DNA from: Saccharopolyspora gregorii
Lineage (GTDB): Bacteria; Actinomycetota; Actinomycetes; Mycobacteriales; Pseudonocardiaceae
Reading direction: 5' to 3'
DNA: 64,000 bases
Assembly: GCF_024734405.1 (NCBI RefSeq)
Contig: NZ_CP059556.1
Coordinates: 1,798,001 to 1,862,000 of the forward strand
This document shows positions 23,819-31,761 of this stretch, one piece after another. The position numbers were made by a program, and so were the translations under genes. Position 1 is the first letter of the stretch. Each line of letters begins with the position of its first letter. Under the pieces are notes generated by a model. The model had not been told where the DNA came from, ran no database searches, and was given only the letters and a program-made list of their open reading frames with translations.

Positions 23819-24505
23819 ATGACATCCAGCGGCACGATGCGAGCGCGACCCACGCCTGCCGGGGCGTCCGAAGAATCCGGTGAAGATTATCGGGACATTT
23901 ACAGATCGTTGTTCGAGCAGTCCGGGATGTGCATGGCGAACCTCGATTCGAGCATGCGCGTGCTGGAGGCGAACAAGTACTTCTTCAAGCAGTTCGGGCG
24001 CGGTGCCGCCGACGTGCGGGGGCGCAGCTTCTACGACTTCCTGCACCCCAGCGTGCGCGGGAAGTTCCAGTACCAGTTCGCCCGCCTCACCGAGGGCCGC
24101 AACCCGCGGTTCGTGGAGCACGCGGTCGCCGTCGGCGCGAAGGAAGCGCTGTTCGGCGGGGAGCTGACCGGCATCGCGGTGCCCGGCCGCTCCGGTCGCG
24201 TGGAGGGCGTCATGGTCGTGCTGCAGCCGGACGAGGGACAGCGGGCCGCGATGGTCGGCGGCAAGGAGAAGCTGCTCAGCGAGGTCGACGCCCGGATCCT
24301 GGAGGGCGTCGCGGCCGGGGAGTCCACCGTGCAGCTGGCCGCGAAGCTCTACCTCAGCCGGGGCGGCGTCGAGTACCACGTGACGACGCTGCTGCGGAAG
24401 CTCAAGGTCACCAACCGCCCGGCGCTGGTCTCGAAGGGCTACTCGATGGGAATCCTCGGCGTCGGCCAGTGGCCGCCGCGGGTGCTGCCCGAGTACGTGA
24501 AGTGA
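23819..24505 (+). CDS. nysRIV: PAS-LuxR regulator (PimM/NysRIV/AmphRIV type)
   Basis: 228 residues in this reading. The N-terminal PAS domain (about 25-130) has the hallmark 'GEDYRDIYRSLFEQSGMCMA', 'SMRVLEANKYFFKQFGR' and 'GRSFYDFLHPSVRGKF' of the polyene PAS-LuxR family. The C-terminal LuxR helix-turn-helix (about 150-210) has 'STVQLAAKLYLSRGGVEYHV' and 'LLRKLKVTNRPALVSKGY'. PimM, the type member, binds CTVGGGAWWTCCCBAG and activates polyketide genes; two such sites are in this window. The start is uncertain: ATG 23819 is favoured, ATG 23837 is possible, and the open frame reaches GTG 23735 through non-coding-like sequence. No TTA codon. A small hairpin (24507-24522) follows the stop. Confidence 0.94.
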   Translation: MTSSGTMRARPTPAGASEESGEDYRDIYRSLFEQSGMCMANLDSSMRVLEANKYFFKQFGRGAADVRGRSFYDFLHPSVRGKFQYQFARLTEGRNPRFVEHAVAVGAKEALFGGELTGIAVPGRSGRVEGVMVVLQPDEGQRAAMVGGKEKLLSEVDARILEGVAAGESTVQLAAKLYLSRGGVEYHVTTLLRKLKVTNRPALVSKGYSMGILGVGQWPPRVLPEYVK

Positions 24506-24506
24506 G

Positions 24507-24522
24507 CGGCGGCCCTCCGCCG
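24507..24522 (+). terminator. Hairpin after the PAS-LuxR gene
   Basis: CGGCGG, a four-base loop and CCGCCG form a six-pair stem starting directly after the stop codon. It probably separates the regulator from the PTS operon; the stem is short and has no T-run. Confidence 0.4.
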
Positions 24523-24721
24523 GGGTGCCGGCCCGGTGGTGGTCCGAGCTCGTTCCCGTCGATCGGCCCGCATAGCGGAGATCTTCCGGGAAAACCTTGA
24601 ACTCGCCGTGCGATGGTTGCCACCGGGGCGACCTCCGTGCAAGATCGATTTTTCTCCGGTGCCGGGCTCCGCGCGGAGCCGCCGACCCGGCGACCACCTG
24701 GACCAGGGGAGGGCTGTGCGC

Positions 24722-25663
24722 GTGATCGTCACCGTCACGGCGAACCCCAGCCTCGACCGCACCGTGCAGGTGCGCAAACTGGTGCGCGGCGGCCTGAACC
24801 GCGCCTCCTCGATCCGCGTCGACCCGGGCGGCAAGGGCATCAACGTGGCCCGCGCTCTCGCCCAGCACGGCGTCGACGTCCGCGCGGTCGTGGCGGCGGG
24901 CGGCATCGAGGGCCAGCAGCTCGTGGCGTTGCTGGCCGGCCTGAGCATCGACGTGCTGCGGGTGCCCGCGGTGGGCCCGGTCCGCATCAACATGAGCGTC
25001 GTCGAACCCGACGCGACCGTCACCAAGTTCAACGAGCCGGGGGCGCTGCTGGACGCGGGCGACGCCCGCGCCCTGTGCGAGGCGGTGCTGCGCAGCGCGG
25101 ACGGCGCGAACTGGGTGGTGATCGCGGGCAGCCTGCCGCCGGGGGTGAGCAGCGCCTACTACGCGGGGCTGATCCGGATGATCGGCTCGCTGGGCGTCCC
25201 GGTGGTGGTGGACACGAGCGGGCCCGCGCTGCACGAGGCCGTGCAGGCCCGGCCGACGTTGGTGAAGCCCAATCTCCGGGAACTGGAGGAGACGGTAGGT
25301 CACTCGATTACAACGATCGGTGGCGTCGTCGATGCCGCCGACGAGATCCTCGAACTCGGGGCGGACACCGTGCTGGCCAGCCTCGGGGCCGATGGGGCCC
25401 TGCTGCGCGGGCACGACGGCTGCGGTTACGCCGAGGCGCCGGTGACCGCGCAGAACGCTGTCGGCGCGGGGGACGCTTTACTCGCCGGATATCTTTCCGA
25501 AGGCTGCGGAGGTCTGCCCGCCCTGGTCACCGCGGTGGCCTGGGGCGCGGCAGCGGCCTCGCTGCCGGGTAGCGCCATGCCACAACCGCACGACCTGCGC
25601 CCGGACTTGGTGCGCGTCGAGTCCCGGGTGCCCTGGGACCGGCGGCTGCACCGGGACCCCTGA
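24722..25663 (+). CDS. PfkB-family sugar-phosphate kinase (1-phosphofructokinase or tagatose-6-phosphate kinase type)
   Basis: 313-residue kinase of the FruK/LacC branch. It starts 'VTANPSLDRTV', has the PfkB substrate/ATP signature 'DPGGKGINVARAL' near residue 35, and the C-terminal 'NAVGAGDALLAGY' with the catalytic Asp. FruK makes fructose-1,6-bisphosphate from fructose-1-phosphate; LacC acts on tagatose-6-phosphate. The neighbours (mannitol-type EIIC and a zinc polyol dehydrogenase) leave both possible. GTG 24722 is chosen because GGAGG at 24708-24712 is nine bases away; GTG 24716 is only three away. The gene has a leucine TTA codon at 25478-25480 and local patches of AT-ending codons (25291-25330, 25470-25500), unlike its neighbours, so bldA-type control is possible. 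Confidence 0.88.
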   Translation: MIVTVTANPSLDRTVQVRKLVRGGLNRASSIRVDPGGKGINVARALAQHGVDVRAVVAAGGIEGQQLVALLAGLSIDVLRVPAVGPVRINMSVVEPDATVTKFNEPGALLDAGDARALCEAVLRSADGANWVVIAGSLPPGVSSAYYAGLIRMIGSLGVPVVVDTSGPALHEAVQARPTLVKPNLRELEETVGHSITTIGGVVDAADEILELGADTVLASLGADGALLRGHDGCGYAEAPVTAQNAVGAGDALLAGYLSEGCGGLPALVTAVAWGAAAASLPGSAMPQPHDLRPDLVRVESRVPWDRRLHRDP

Positions 25664-25725
25664 CGCGGGGAGGCGGTCGGCGAGGCAGAGGGACAACGGC
25701 GTCGGCGAGGTACGGAGTGACAACC

Positions 25726-26817
25726 ATGTCAGGGACGGCCACGGAGGAATCGAGTTCTCGAGCACAGGCGCAGCGCGCCCGCGTCGTGGTGCAGCGGTTC
25801 GGCGGGCAGCTGGCCGGCATGGTCATGCCCAACATCGGCGCGTTCATCGCCTGGGGCCTGATCAGCGCGCTGTTCATCCCGGAGGGCTGGTGGCCCAACG
25901 CCCAGCTGGCGCAGCTGAAAGAACCGATGATCACGCTGCTGCTGCCGGTGCTGATCGGCTACACCGGCGGCAGGCAGGTGCACGGGCAGCGCGGCGCGGT
26001 CGTCGGCGCGGTCGCCACCATCGGCATCGCGATCGGGGCCGAGGTCCCGATGTTCCTGGGCGCGATGATCGTCGGCCCGCTCGCGGGCTGGGTGCTGAGA
26101 CGGTTCGACCGCTCGGTGGGCAAACGGGTGCCTCCGGCGTTCAAGATGCTGGTGGACAACTTCGCGGCCGGGATCATCGGCGGGCTCTTCGCCATCGCCG
26201 GGCTGCTGGCGATCGGTCCCGCCATCGAGAGCGTGACCATCGCGCTCGGCCACGGCGTGCAGGCGCTGCTGGACCTGCACCTGCTGCCGCTGGTGGCGAT
26301 CATCGTGGAACCGGCGAAGGTGCTGTTCCTCAACAACGCCGTCAACCACGGCGTGCTCGGGCCGCTGGGCGTGTCCGAGTCGCTGGACCACGGCAAGGCC
26401 ATCGAGTTCCTGGTCGAGCCGAACCCGGGACCGGGCTTCGGGGTGCTGCTGGCGATCACCGTGTTCGGGCCGCCCGCGATGCGCGCGACCGCGCCCGGCG
26501 CGCTGGTCATCCAGTTCCTCGGCGGCATCCACGAGATCTACTTCCCGTACGTGCTGGCCGCGCCGCGGCTGCTGCTGGCGACGATCTCCGGCAGCGCGGC
26601 GGGGCTGTTCGTCTTCAGCATCACCGGTGCGGGCCTGGTCGCCACGCCGTCGCCGGGCAGCGTGGTCGCGCTGCTGGCGGTGACCCCGAAGGGCGGCTAC
26701 GTCGGCGTGATCGCCGGGATCGCCGCGTCGGCGGTGGTGGCGTTCGTGGTCGCCTCGCTGGTGCTGAAGCTGTGGCGACGACCCGACGAGGTCGAGACCG
26801 GTGGAGCGGTCCGATGA
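25726..26817 (+). CDS. mtlA: PTS mannitol/polyol-type permease, EIIC
   Basis: 363-residue membrane permease of the phosphotransferase system. It shows 'VQRFGGQLAGMVMPNIGAFI' at the N-terminus, about eight hydrophobic segments, and the mannitol EIIC hallmarks 'FLNNAVNHGVLGPLG' and 'GGIHEIYFPYVL'. It imports and phosphorylates a hexitol together with EIIB and EIIA. In E. coli MtlA these are one polypeptide; here they are three genes. I chose ATG 25726, eight bases after GGAG, over GTG 25717, which overlaps that GGAG. The stop overlaps the EIIB start (ATGA). The sugar is inferred as mannitol or a similar polyol. General PTS proteins EI and HPr are not in the window. Confidence 0.92.
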   Translation: MSGTATEESSSRAQAQRARVVVQRFGGQLAGMVMPNIGAFIAWGLISALFIPEGWWPNAQLAQLKEPMITLLLPVLIGYTGGRQVHGQRGAVVGAVATIGIAIGAEVPMFLGAMIVGPLAGWVLRRFDRSVGKRVPPAFKMLVDNFAAGIIGGLFAIAGLLAIGPAIESVTIALGHGVQALLDLHLLPLVAIIVEPAKVLFLNNAVNHGVLGPLGVSESLDHGKAIEFLVEPNPGPGFGVLLAITVFGPPAMRATAPGALVIQFLGGIHEIYFPYVLAAPRLLLATISGSAAGLFVFSITGAGLVATPSPGSVVALLAVTPKGGYVGVIAGIAASAVVAFVVASLVLKLWRRPDEVETGGAVR

Positions 26818-27272
26818 GCCGCGGGTCGGCGGCCTCCCGCTGGTGGCGCGCGATCGGCTTCGCCCAGCGCCGGGTGCTCGGATCGCACGACGAACTGCGG
26901 GAGGAACCGGTGCCGCCGAGCGAGGTCGAGAGCGCGCGGCAGGCAGGAGAGGAGCGCTCGATGGGCACGATCAACGGGTCGGCGGTGCGCAAGGTCGTCA
27001 TCGCCTGCGACGCGGGCATGGGCAGCAGCGCCATGGTCGCCGCCCAGCTGGCGGGCAGGCTCAAGCCGTACGACGTGAAGGTCTCGCACGCCTCGGTCAC
27101 CGAGATCCCGCCGGACGCGGATCTGGTGCTGTGCCAGGAAACCCTGCTGGAGCGGGCGCGGCGGGAGGACACCGGTTCGGCGGTGATCCTCGGTTTCCGC
27201 AGCTTCCTCGGCGACCCGGTGTTCGACGAGGTCGAGCAGGCCGTCCGGGAAGGTGAACCCCTTGGTGGTTGA
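26814..27272 (+). CDS. PTS polyol-type EIIB subunit with N-terminal extension
   Basis: Cytoplasmic phosphocarrier that hands phosphate from EIIA to the sugar. From about residue 57 it has 'KVVIACDAGMGSSAMVA', the mannitol-type EIIB P-loop with its phosphorylated cysteine, and then a complete domain of about 95 residues. The first 49 residues are an Arg/Glu-rich extension not usual for a free EIIB. The ATGA overlap with EIIC and strong coding bias from 26814 favour the long form. An internal ATG at 26961, with AGGAGAGGAG six bases upstream, would give a standard 103-residue EIIB, so two products are possible. Confidence 0.85.
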   Translation: MSRGSAASRWWRAIGFAQRRVLGSHDELREEPVPPSEVESARQAGEERSMGTINGSAVRKVVIACDAGMGSSAMVAAQLAGRLKPYDVKVSHASVTEIPPDADLVLCQETLLERARREDTGSAVILGFRSFLGDPVFDEVEQAVREGEPLGG

Positions 27273-27747
27273 GGCGGGCCCGCCCCGGCCGCTGGCGGTG
27301 CGGCTCGGCCGCACCGCCGCGGGATTCGCGGACGCCATCGACCAGTGCGGCCGCCTGCTGGTGGAGACCGGCGCGGTCGAGGAACCCTACGTCGCCGCGA
27401 TGCACGAGCGGGAGCGGTCGCTGACGACCCACCTCGGCGAAGGCGTCGCGATCCCGCACGGCACCACCGAATCCCGCCGCTTCGTGCGGCGCAGCGCCCT
27501 GGTGGTGGTGCAGTTCCCCGGCGGGGTGCGGTGGAGCGACGGCGGCGAGGTGAGCCTGTGCGTGGCGATCGCCGCGGGCGCCCGGCGCGCCGACGGTTCG
27601 CCGGATGCGGCGGGCGCGCAGCACTTGGGCGTGCTGTCGGCCCTGGCCACGGTCCTGATGGATCCGGTGCGGGCGCGCGAGCTGCGCGAAGCACCGGACG
27701 AGGCGACGGTCGACCGGCTGTTGCGGTCCGTTGAGGAGGACAGGTGA
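27253..27747 (+). CDS. PTS mannitol/fructose-type EIIA subunit
   Basis: 164-residue cytoplasmic phosphoryl carrier of the mannitol/fructose EIIA fold. Seen: 'ERERSLTTHLGEGVAIPHGTTE', split around the active-site histidine in IPHGT (about residue 69), then 'LVVVQFPGGVRW' and 'HLGVLSALATVLMDP'. It takes phosphate from HPr and passes it to the EIIB encoded just before. Its start overlaps the EIIB gene by 20 bases if GTG 27253 is used; GTG 27265, overlapping the EIIB stop region, is the alternative, and neither has an ideal ribosome-binding site. Its stop overlaps the start of the dehydrogenase gene (GTGA). Confidence 0.87.
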   Translation: MNPLVVEAGPPRPLAVRLGRTAAGFADAIDQCGRLLVETGAVEEPYVAAMHERERSLTTHLGEGVAIPHGTTESRRFVRRSALVVVQFPGGVRWSDGGEVSLCVAIAAGARRADGSPDAAGAQHLGVLSALATVLMDPVRARELREAPDEATVDRLLRSVEEDR

Positions 27748-28784
27748 AGGTCGCACGTTTCTACGCCCCGGGTGACATCCGCATCGAGCAGGCCCCGGAA
27801 CCGGAACCCGGCCCGGGCGAACTGAAGCTGCGGGTCCGCAACTGCTCCACCTGCGGAACCGATCTGAAGATCATGCGGCACGGGCACCACCACATCGACC
27901 CGCCACGGGTCATCGGCCACGAGATCGCCGGGGAGGTGGTCGGCATCGGCGACGGCGCCAGCGGTTTCGCCGAGGGCGACCGGGTGCAGGTGATCGCGGC
28001 GATCCCCTGCGGCGAGTGCGGCTACTGCGAGCGCGGCAGGCAGACGGTGTGCCCGAACCAGCGCTCGATGGGCTACCACTTCGACGGTGGTTTCGCCGAA
28101 TTCCTCACCGTCCCCGAGCAGGTGCTGCGGGTCGACGGGGTGAACCTGCTGCCCGGCGGGGTCGACTTCGCGGCCGCGTCGGTCGCCGAACCGCTCGCCT
28201 GCGTCCTCAACGGCCAGGAGCTCGCGCGGGTCGGCCCGGGGGACGTGGTCGTGGTCGTCGGCTCCGGCCCGATCGGCTGCCTGCACACCCGGCTGGCGCG
28301 GGCCCGCGGCGCGGCCGCGGTGTACCTGGTGGAGCTCAACGCCGCCCGGCTGGAGCAGGCGGCCGAGCTGGTGGGCCCGGATGCCGCGATCCTCGCCTCC
28401 GCCACCGATCCGGTCGCGGAGGTGCTGCGCCGCACCGGCGGTGTCGGCGCCGACGTGGTGATCACCGCGGCCGCTTCCGGCGAAGCGCAGGAGCAGGCGC
28501 TGCGGATGGCCGCGCGCGGCGGCCGGATCAGTTTTTTCGGTGGTTTGCCCAAGGATTCGCCGATCATCGACTGCGATTCGAACGCGGTGCACTACCGTGA
28601 GTTGACCATCGTCGGTGCCAACGGCTCCACCCCGGAGCACAACCGGCGGGCGCTGCGGCTGATCGCCTCCGGTGACGTCCCGGTGCACGACCTGATCACC
28701 CACCGGTTGCCGCTGGACGGGGTGCTGGAAGCGATCCGCACGGTCAGCACGGGCGACGCGATCAAGGTGACCATCGAGCAGTGA
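27744..28784 (+). CDS. Zinc-dependent MDR alcohol dehydrogenase (polyol or polyol-phosphate type)
   Basis: 346-residue medium-chain dehydrogenase of the sorbitol/threonine/galactitol-phosphate dehydrogenase group. The catalytic zinc site shows Cys in 'STCGTDLKI' and 'GHEIAGEV'; the structural zinc loop is 'CGECGYC' with a fourth Cys eight residues on. NAD(P) binding is at 'VVVVGSGPIGCLH'. As the last gene of the PTS operon it probably oxidises the imported polyol phosphate to a ketose phosphate for the PfkB kinase. It replaces the long-chain mannitol-1-phosphate dehydrogenase (MtlD) usual in mannitol operons. GTG 27744 has GAGGAGG four to five bases upstream and overlaps the EIIA stop. The exact substrate is not determined. 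Confidence 0.88.
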   Translation: MKVARFYAPGDIRIEQAPEPEPGPGELKLRVRNCSTCGTDLKIMRHGHHHIDPPRVIGHEIAGEVVGIGDGASGFAEGDRVQVIAAIPCGECGYCERGRQTVCPNQRSMGYHFDGGFAEFLTVPEQVLRVDGVNLLPGGVDFAAASVAEPLACVLNGQELARVGPGDVVVVVGSGPIGCLHTRLARARGAAAVYLVELNAARLEQAAELVGPDAAILASATDPVAEVLRRTGGVGADVVITAAASGEAQEQALRMAARGGRISFFGGLPKDSPIIDCDSNAVHYRELTIVGANGSTPEHNRRALRLIASGDVPVHDLITHRLPLDGVLEAIRTVSTGDAIKVTIEQ

Positions 28785-28845
28785 CGGTGCCGGAACCCGC
28801 CTCGCGACGTGCGGCGGGACCCGGGGCGCAACGGAGGAGTGCCGC

Positions 28846-31506
28846 GTGGTGCTGCGGGAACGGGAGAACGAGACCGAGCTGCTGAGCGCCGCGCTGGACC
28901 GGGCGAGCGAGGGCGGCGGTGCCCTGCTGGCGTTCTCCGGCCCCTTCGGCATCGGCCGCTCCGCGGTGCTGGCGGCCGCGGCGGCCGCCGCCCGGGACCG
29001 GGGCGCCCGGGTGCTGCGGGCGTTGGCGACCACCGCGGAGCGCGACATCCCGTTCGGCGTGCTGAGCCAGTTCTCCTGCTGCGCCACCGATTCCGAGACC
29101 GGGCCGGACTTCGGCACGATGCGCGGCGGGCTGCTCGCCTCGCCCGACCCGGTGCTGCTGGTGGTGGACGACCTGCAGCGCGCGGACGTGGAATCGCTGC
29201 GCTGGCTGGACCGGTTGTGCGCCGCCGTCGCGGATTCCGCGGTGCTGGTGGTCGTCGCGCACCGGGACGGGGAGCAGGCCGCCGATCCGGAGACCTTCCA
29301 GCGGTTGCTGGGCCGCGCCGCGCGGCGCGGTGAACTCCGGCCGCTGAGCCCCGGCGGGGTGGCCGCCGTGGTGCGGGACGTGTTCGGCGTGCCCGGCGAC
29401 GAGCGGTTCACCGCCGCCTGCCACCGTGCGTCGCACGGCAGGCCGTTCCTGCTCAACGCGATCGCGCACGGCCTGCGCGACAGCGGCAGGCGCCCGCAGG
29501 AGTCCGATGTGGACGCCGTGTGGTCGTTGCGGCCCTCCGTGGTGGCCGAGCGGGCCGGCGCGGTGCTGCGCCCGCAGCCGGAACCGGTGCTGGCCGCCGC
29601 CCGAGCGGTGGCGCTGCTCGACGGTGCCGAGCCGGACCAGCTCGCCGACCTGGCCGGGCTGGCCCCCGCCGAGTGCGCCGGGGCGCTCGCCGCCCTCGCC
29701 GCGCTCGGCGTCCTCGTCGAACCGGCGCGGCCCCGCTTCGCGCACCCGGTGATCCGCGAGGTCGTGGAGAACACCCTGGAACCACCGGAACTCGCCGAGT
29801 GGCACCGCAGGGCGGCGCGGCTGCTGCAGCGGGCCGACCGGCCCGCCGAAGCGGTCGCCGAACACCTGCTGGCCTCGGACGCGACCCAGGGCGAGTGGAC
29901 CACCGGGGTGCTGCACGCCGCGGGCCGGCGGGCCCTGGACCGCGGCGACGTGGCCACCGCCATCCGCTGCCTGCGCCGCGCGCTGCTGGCCTGCCCCACC
30001 GCGGGCACCGAGCGGTCCGTGCTGCTCGCCGACCTCGCCGAGGCGGAGCGCTCCGGGGCACCGGTCGCCTCGATGCGGCACCTGTCGCAGGCGCTGCCCA
30101 AGTTCGACTCGGACCGGCGGCGAGCCGAGGCGCTCGCCGACGTGCCGCCGATGCTGCTGGCGGTGGCACCGCTGTCGCTGCTCGCCGAACTGGAGGAATT
30201 CCGCGCGCGGGAGGAGCTGGATCCGGCCGTGCTGCGGGCCATCGACACCCGCATCCGCCTCGCCCGGCTCGGCGATCCCGCCTGGTGCGCCGACACCCGC
30301 GAGCTGTTCGACTCCCTCGTCCCCGGCGAGCACGTCGACCCGGAGCGGGTCTCGGTGCTGCTGCACTCGGCGACGCTCACCGGCGGCGACGCCGAATCGG
30401 TGCTGCCGTGGGCGAAGCGGGCCGTCGCCGGGGAGCACGGGCCGGGCGCCGCGTTCGGCGCGGTGGCGCTGGCGGCGCGGACCCTCGCGGCCTGCGACGA
30501 GGTGCGGGCCGCGGAGCAGTGGCTGGCGGAGGTGACCGCGGCGCTCGGCGCGCGCGGCGACCGCGCCGCGGAACGCCTCATCGTCGACGCCGAACGGGCG
30601 TTCACCGTGGTCCGCTCCTGCCGCTACCCGGAGGCGGTGGCGCTGGCGGAGAGCGCGCTGCGCCGTTGCGACCCGGGGCTGATCCCGGTGGTGGAGCGGT
30701 GCTTCGAGGTGCTGTCCATCGCCGTGCTCGACTCGGCCGACACCGGTTCCGCGGCGCGGGCGCTGGGGCGCCACCGCGAGTGGGACCACGCGGTGCAGCC
30801 GTGGGTGCGGGAGCTGCGCGACGCCGCGCTCGCCGTCAGCGTGCGCGACACCGTCGGCGGGCTCGAACACCTGCTGGAGTGCGGGCGGGAGCGGGACCGG
30901 CTCGGCTGGTCCAACCCGTGCCTGCTGCCCTGGCGCGGCTGGGCGGCGCTGCTGTACCACCGCGTGCAGCGGCCCGGCCCGGCCGCCGAGCTGATCGCCG
31001 AGGAGTACCGGCGGGCGGTGGCCTGGGGCGCGCCCAGCGGGGTCGGTCGCGCGCTGCGCGTGTGGGGCGCGATCACCGAGGGGGAGCCGGGCGTGGAGCT
31101 GCTGCGCCGGGCCGTCGAAGCGCTCGACGGCCGCGGTCCGGCCGGCACGGTGGAACTCGCCAAGGCGCACCTGATGCTGGGGCGCAGGCTGCTGTGCTCC
31201 GACCGGGCGGAGGCCGCCGCCCGGTTGAACGAGGGCGACGAGCTCGCCGCCGCCTGCGGGGTCCCGCGGCTGCGCGCCGCCGAGGAGATCGCGGCCGAAG
31301 GCGGTGGGGCGCAGGCGGAACTGACCCGCGCCGAACTGCGCATCGCGCGGCTGGTGGCGGGCGGGCTCGGCAACCAGCAGGTGGCCACCGAGCTGGGGGT
31401 GAGCTCCCGGGCCGTCGAGAAGCACCTCACCAAGGTCTACCGCAAGCTCGGCGTCACCGGCAGAGCAGGACTGACCGACCTCGCGGACTCCCTGGACCCG
31501 GCCTGA
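28846..31506 (+). CDS. LAL-type LuxR-family regulator 4 (degenerate Walker A)
   Basis: 886-residue LAL regulator on the far side of the PTS operon. 'GPFGIGRS' at residues 32-39 replaces the Walker A lysine by Arg; Walker B is 'VLLVVDDLQR'. A long helical repeat region leads to a C-terminal LuxR helix-turn-helix ('NQQVATELGVSSRAVEKHL', 'VYRKLGVTGRAGL'), closest in its visible motifs to LAL regulator 3. GTG 28846 has GGAGGA seven bases upstream; it starts 61 bases after the dehydrogenase stop with no obvious terminator, so read-through from the PTS operon is possible. It is the regulator nearest to the thioesterase and dehydratase genes and is likely part of the polyene cluster. Confidence 0.92.
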   Translation: MVLRERENETELLSAALDRASEGGGALLAFSGPFGIGRSAVLAAAAAAARDRGARVLRALATTAERDIPFGVLSQFSCCATDSETGPDFGTMRGGLLASPDPVLLVVDDLQRADVESLRWLDRLCAAVADSAVLVVVAHRDGEQAADPETFQRLLGRAARRGELRPLSPGGVAAVVRDVFGVPGDERFTAACHRASHGRPFLLNAIAHGLRDSGRRPQESDVDAVWSLRPSVVAERAGAVLRPQPEPVLAAARAVALLDGAEPDQLADLAGLAPAECAGALAALAALGVLVEPARPRFAHPVIREVVENTLEPPELAEWHRRAARLLQRADRPAEAVAEHLLASDATQGEWTTGVLHAAGRRALDRGDVATAIRCLRRALLACPTAGTERSVLLADLAEAERSGAPVASMRHLSQALPKFDSDRRRAEALADVPPMLLAVAPLSLLAELEEFRAREELDPAVLRAIDTRIRLARLGDPAWCADTRELFDSLVPGEHVDPERVSVLLHSATLTGGDAESVLPWAKRAVAGEHGPGAAFGAVALAARTLAACDEVRAAEQWLAEVTAALGARGDRAAERLIVDAERAFTVVRSCRYPEAVALAESALRRCDPGLIPVVERCFEVLSIAVLDSADTGSAARALGRHREWDHAVQPWVRELRDAALAVSVRDTVGGLEHLLECGRERDRLGWSNPCLLPWRGWAALLYHRVQRPGPAAELIAEEYRRAVAWGAPSGVGRALRVWGAITEGEPGVELLRRAVEALDGRGPAGTVELAKAHLMLGRRLLCSDRAEAAARLNEGDELAAACGVPRLRAAEEIAAEGGGAQAELTRAELRIARLVAGGLGNQQVATELGVSSRAVEKHLTKVYRKLGVTGRAGLTDLADSLDPA

Positions 31507-31539
31507 TTCCTCCCGGTCCTCTTGCGTGGGTGGCGGAAC

Positions 31540-31624
31540 CTCAGCGGGATTCTCGCTGCGGGATCGTGGTCACCGGTGGCTCCGCCACGGGCGACGACGC
31601 CGTCCTCGCGAGAATCACGCTGAG
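31540..31624. repeat. Long inverted repeat element (85 bases)
   Basis: A 17-base arm at 31540-31556 pairs with 31608-31624 at 16 of 17 positions; the 51-base interior holds a further small stem (GTGGC/GCCAC). It lies between the convergent LAL 4 and thioesterase genes. It may be a terminator or a small palindromic mobile element; other copies were not recognised in the window. Confidence 0.5.
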
Positions 31625-31661
31625 AACCCGCGGCGGTGCCGGTGCCTCAGGTGGTCGCCGC

Positions 31662-31680
31662 TCAGCGGCTTCGCCGCTGA
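31662..31680. terminator. Terminator hairpin between LAL regulator 4 and thioesterase
   Basis: TCAGCGGC and GCCGCTGA form a perfect eight-pair stem around a TTC loop, located between convergent genes. It probably ends transcription from both sides. Confidence 0.65.
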
Positions 31681-31761
31681 CAGGACAACGGCGTGGACGC
31701 GGGCGAGAACGTGGATCTGCGGTCCGGCGAGTGGCGGGTTCGTCCGGGCACGTCGGGCGGG

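Noticed and set aside
23805-23819. Four-codon reading frame (ATG to TGA) ending on the PAS-LuxR start codon
   Set aside because: The GAGAGG is only one base from this ATG, too close for initiation, and such short frames are frequent by chance.
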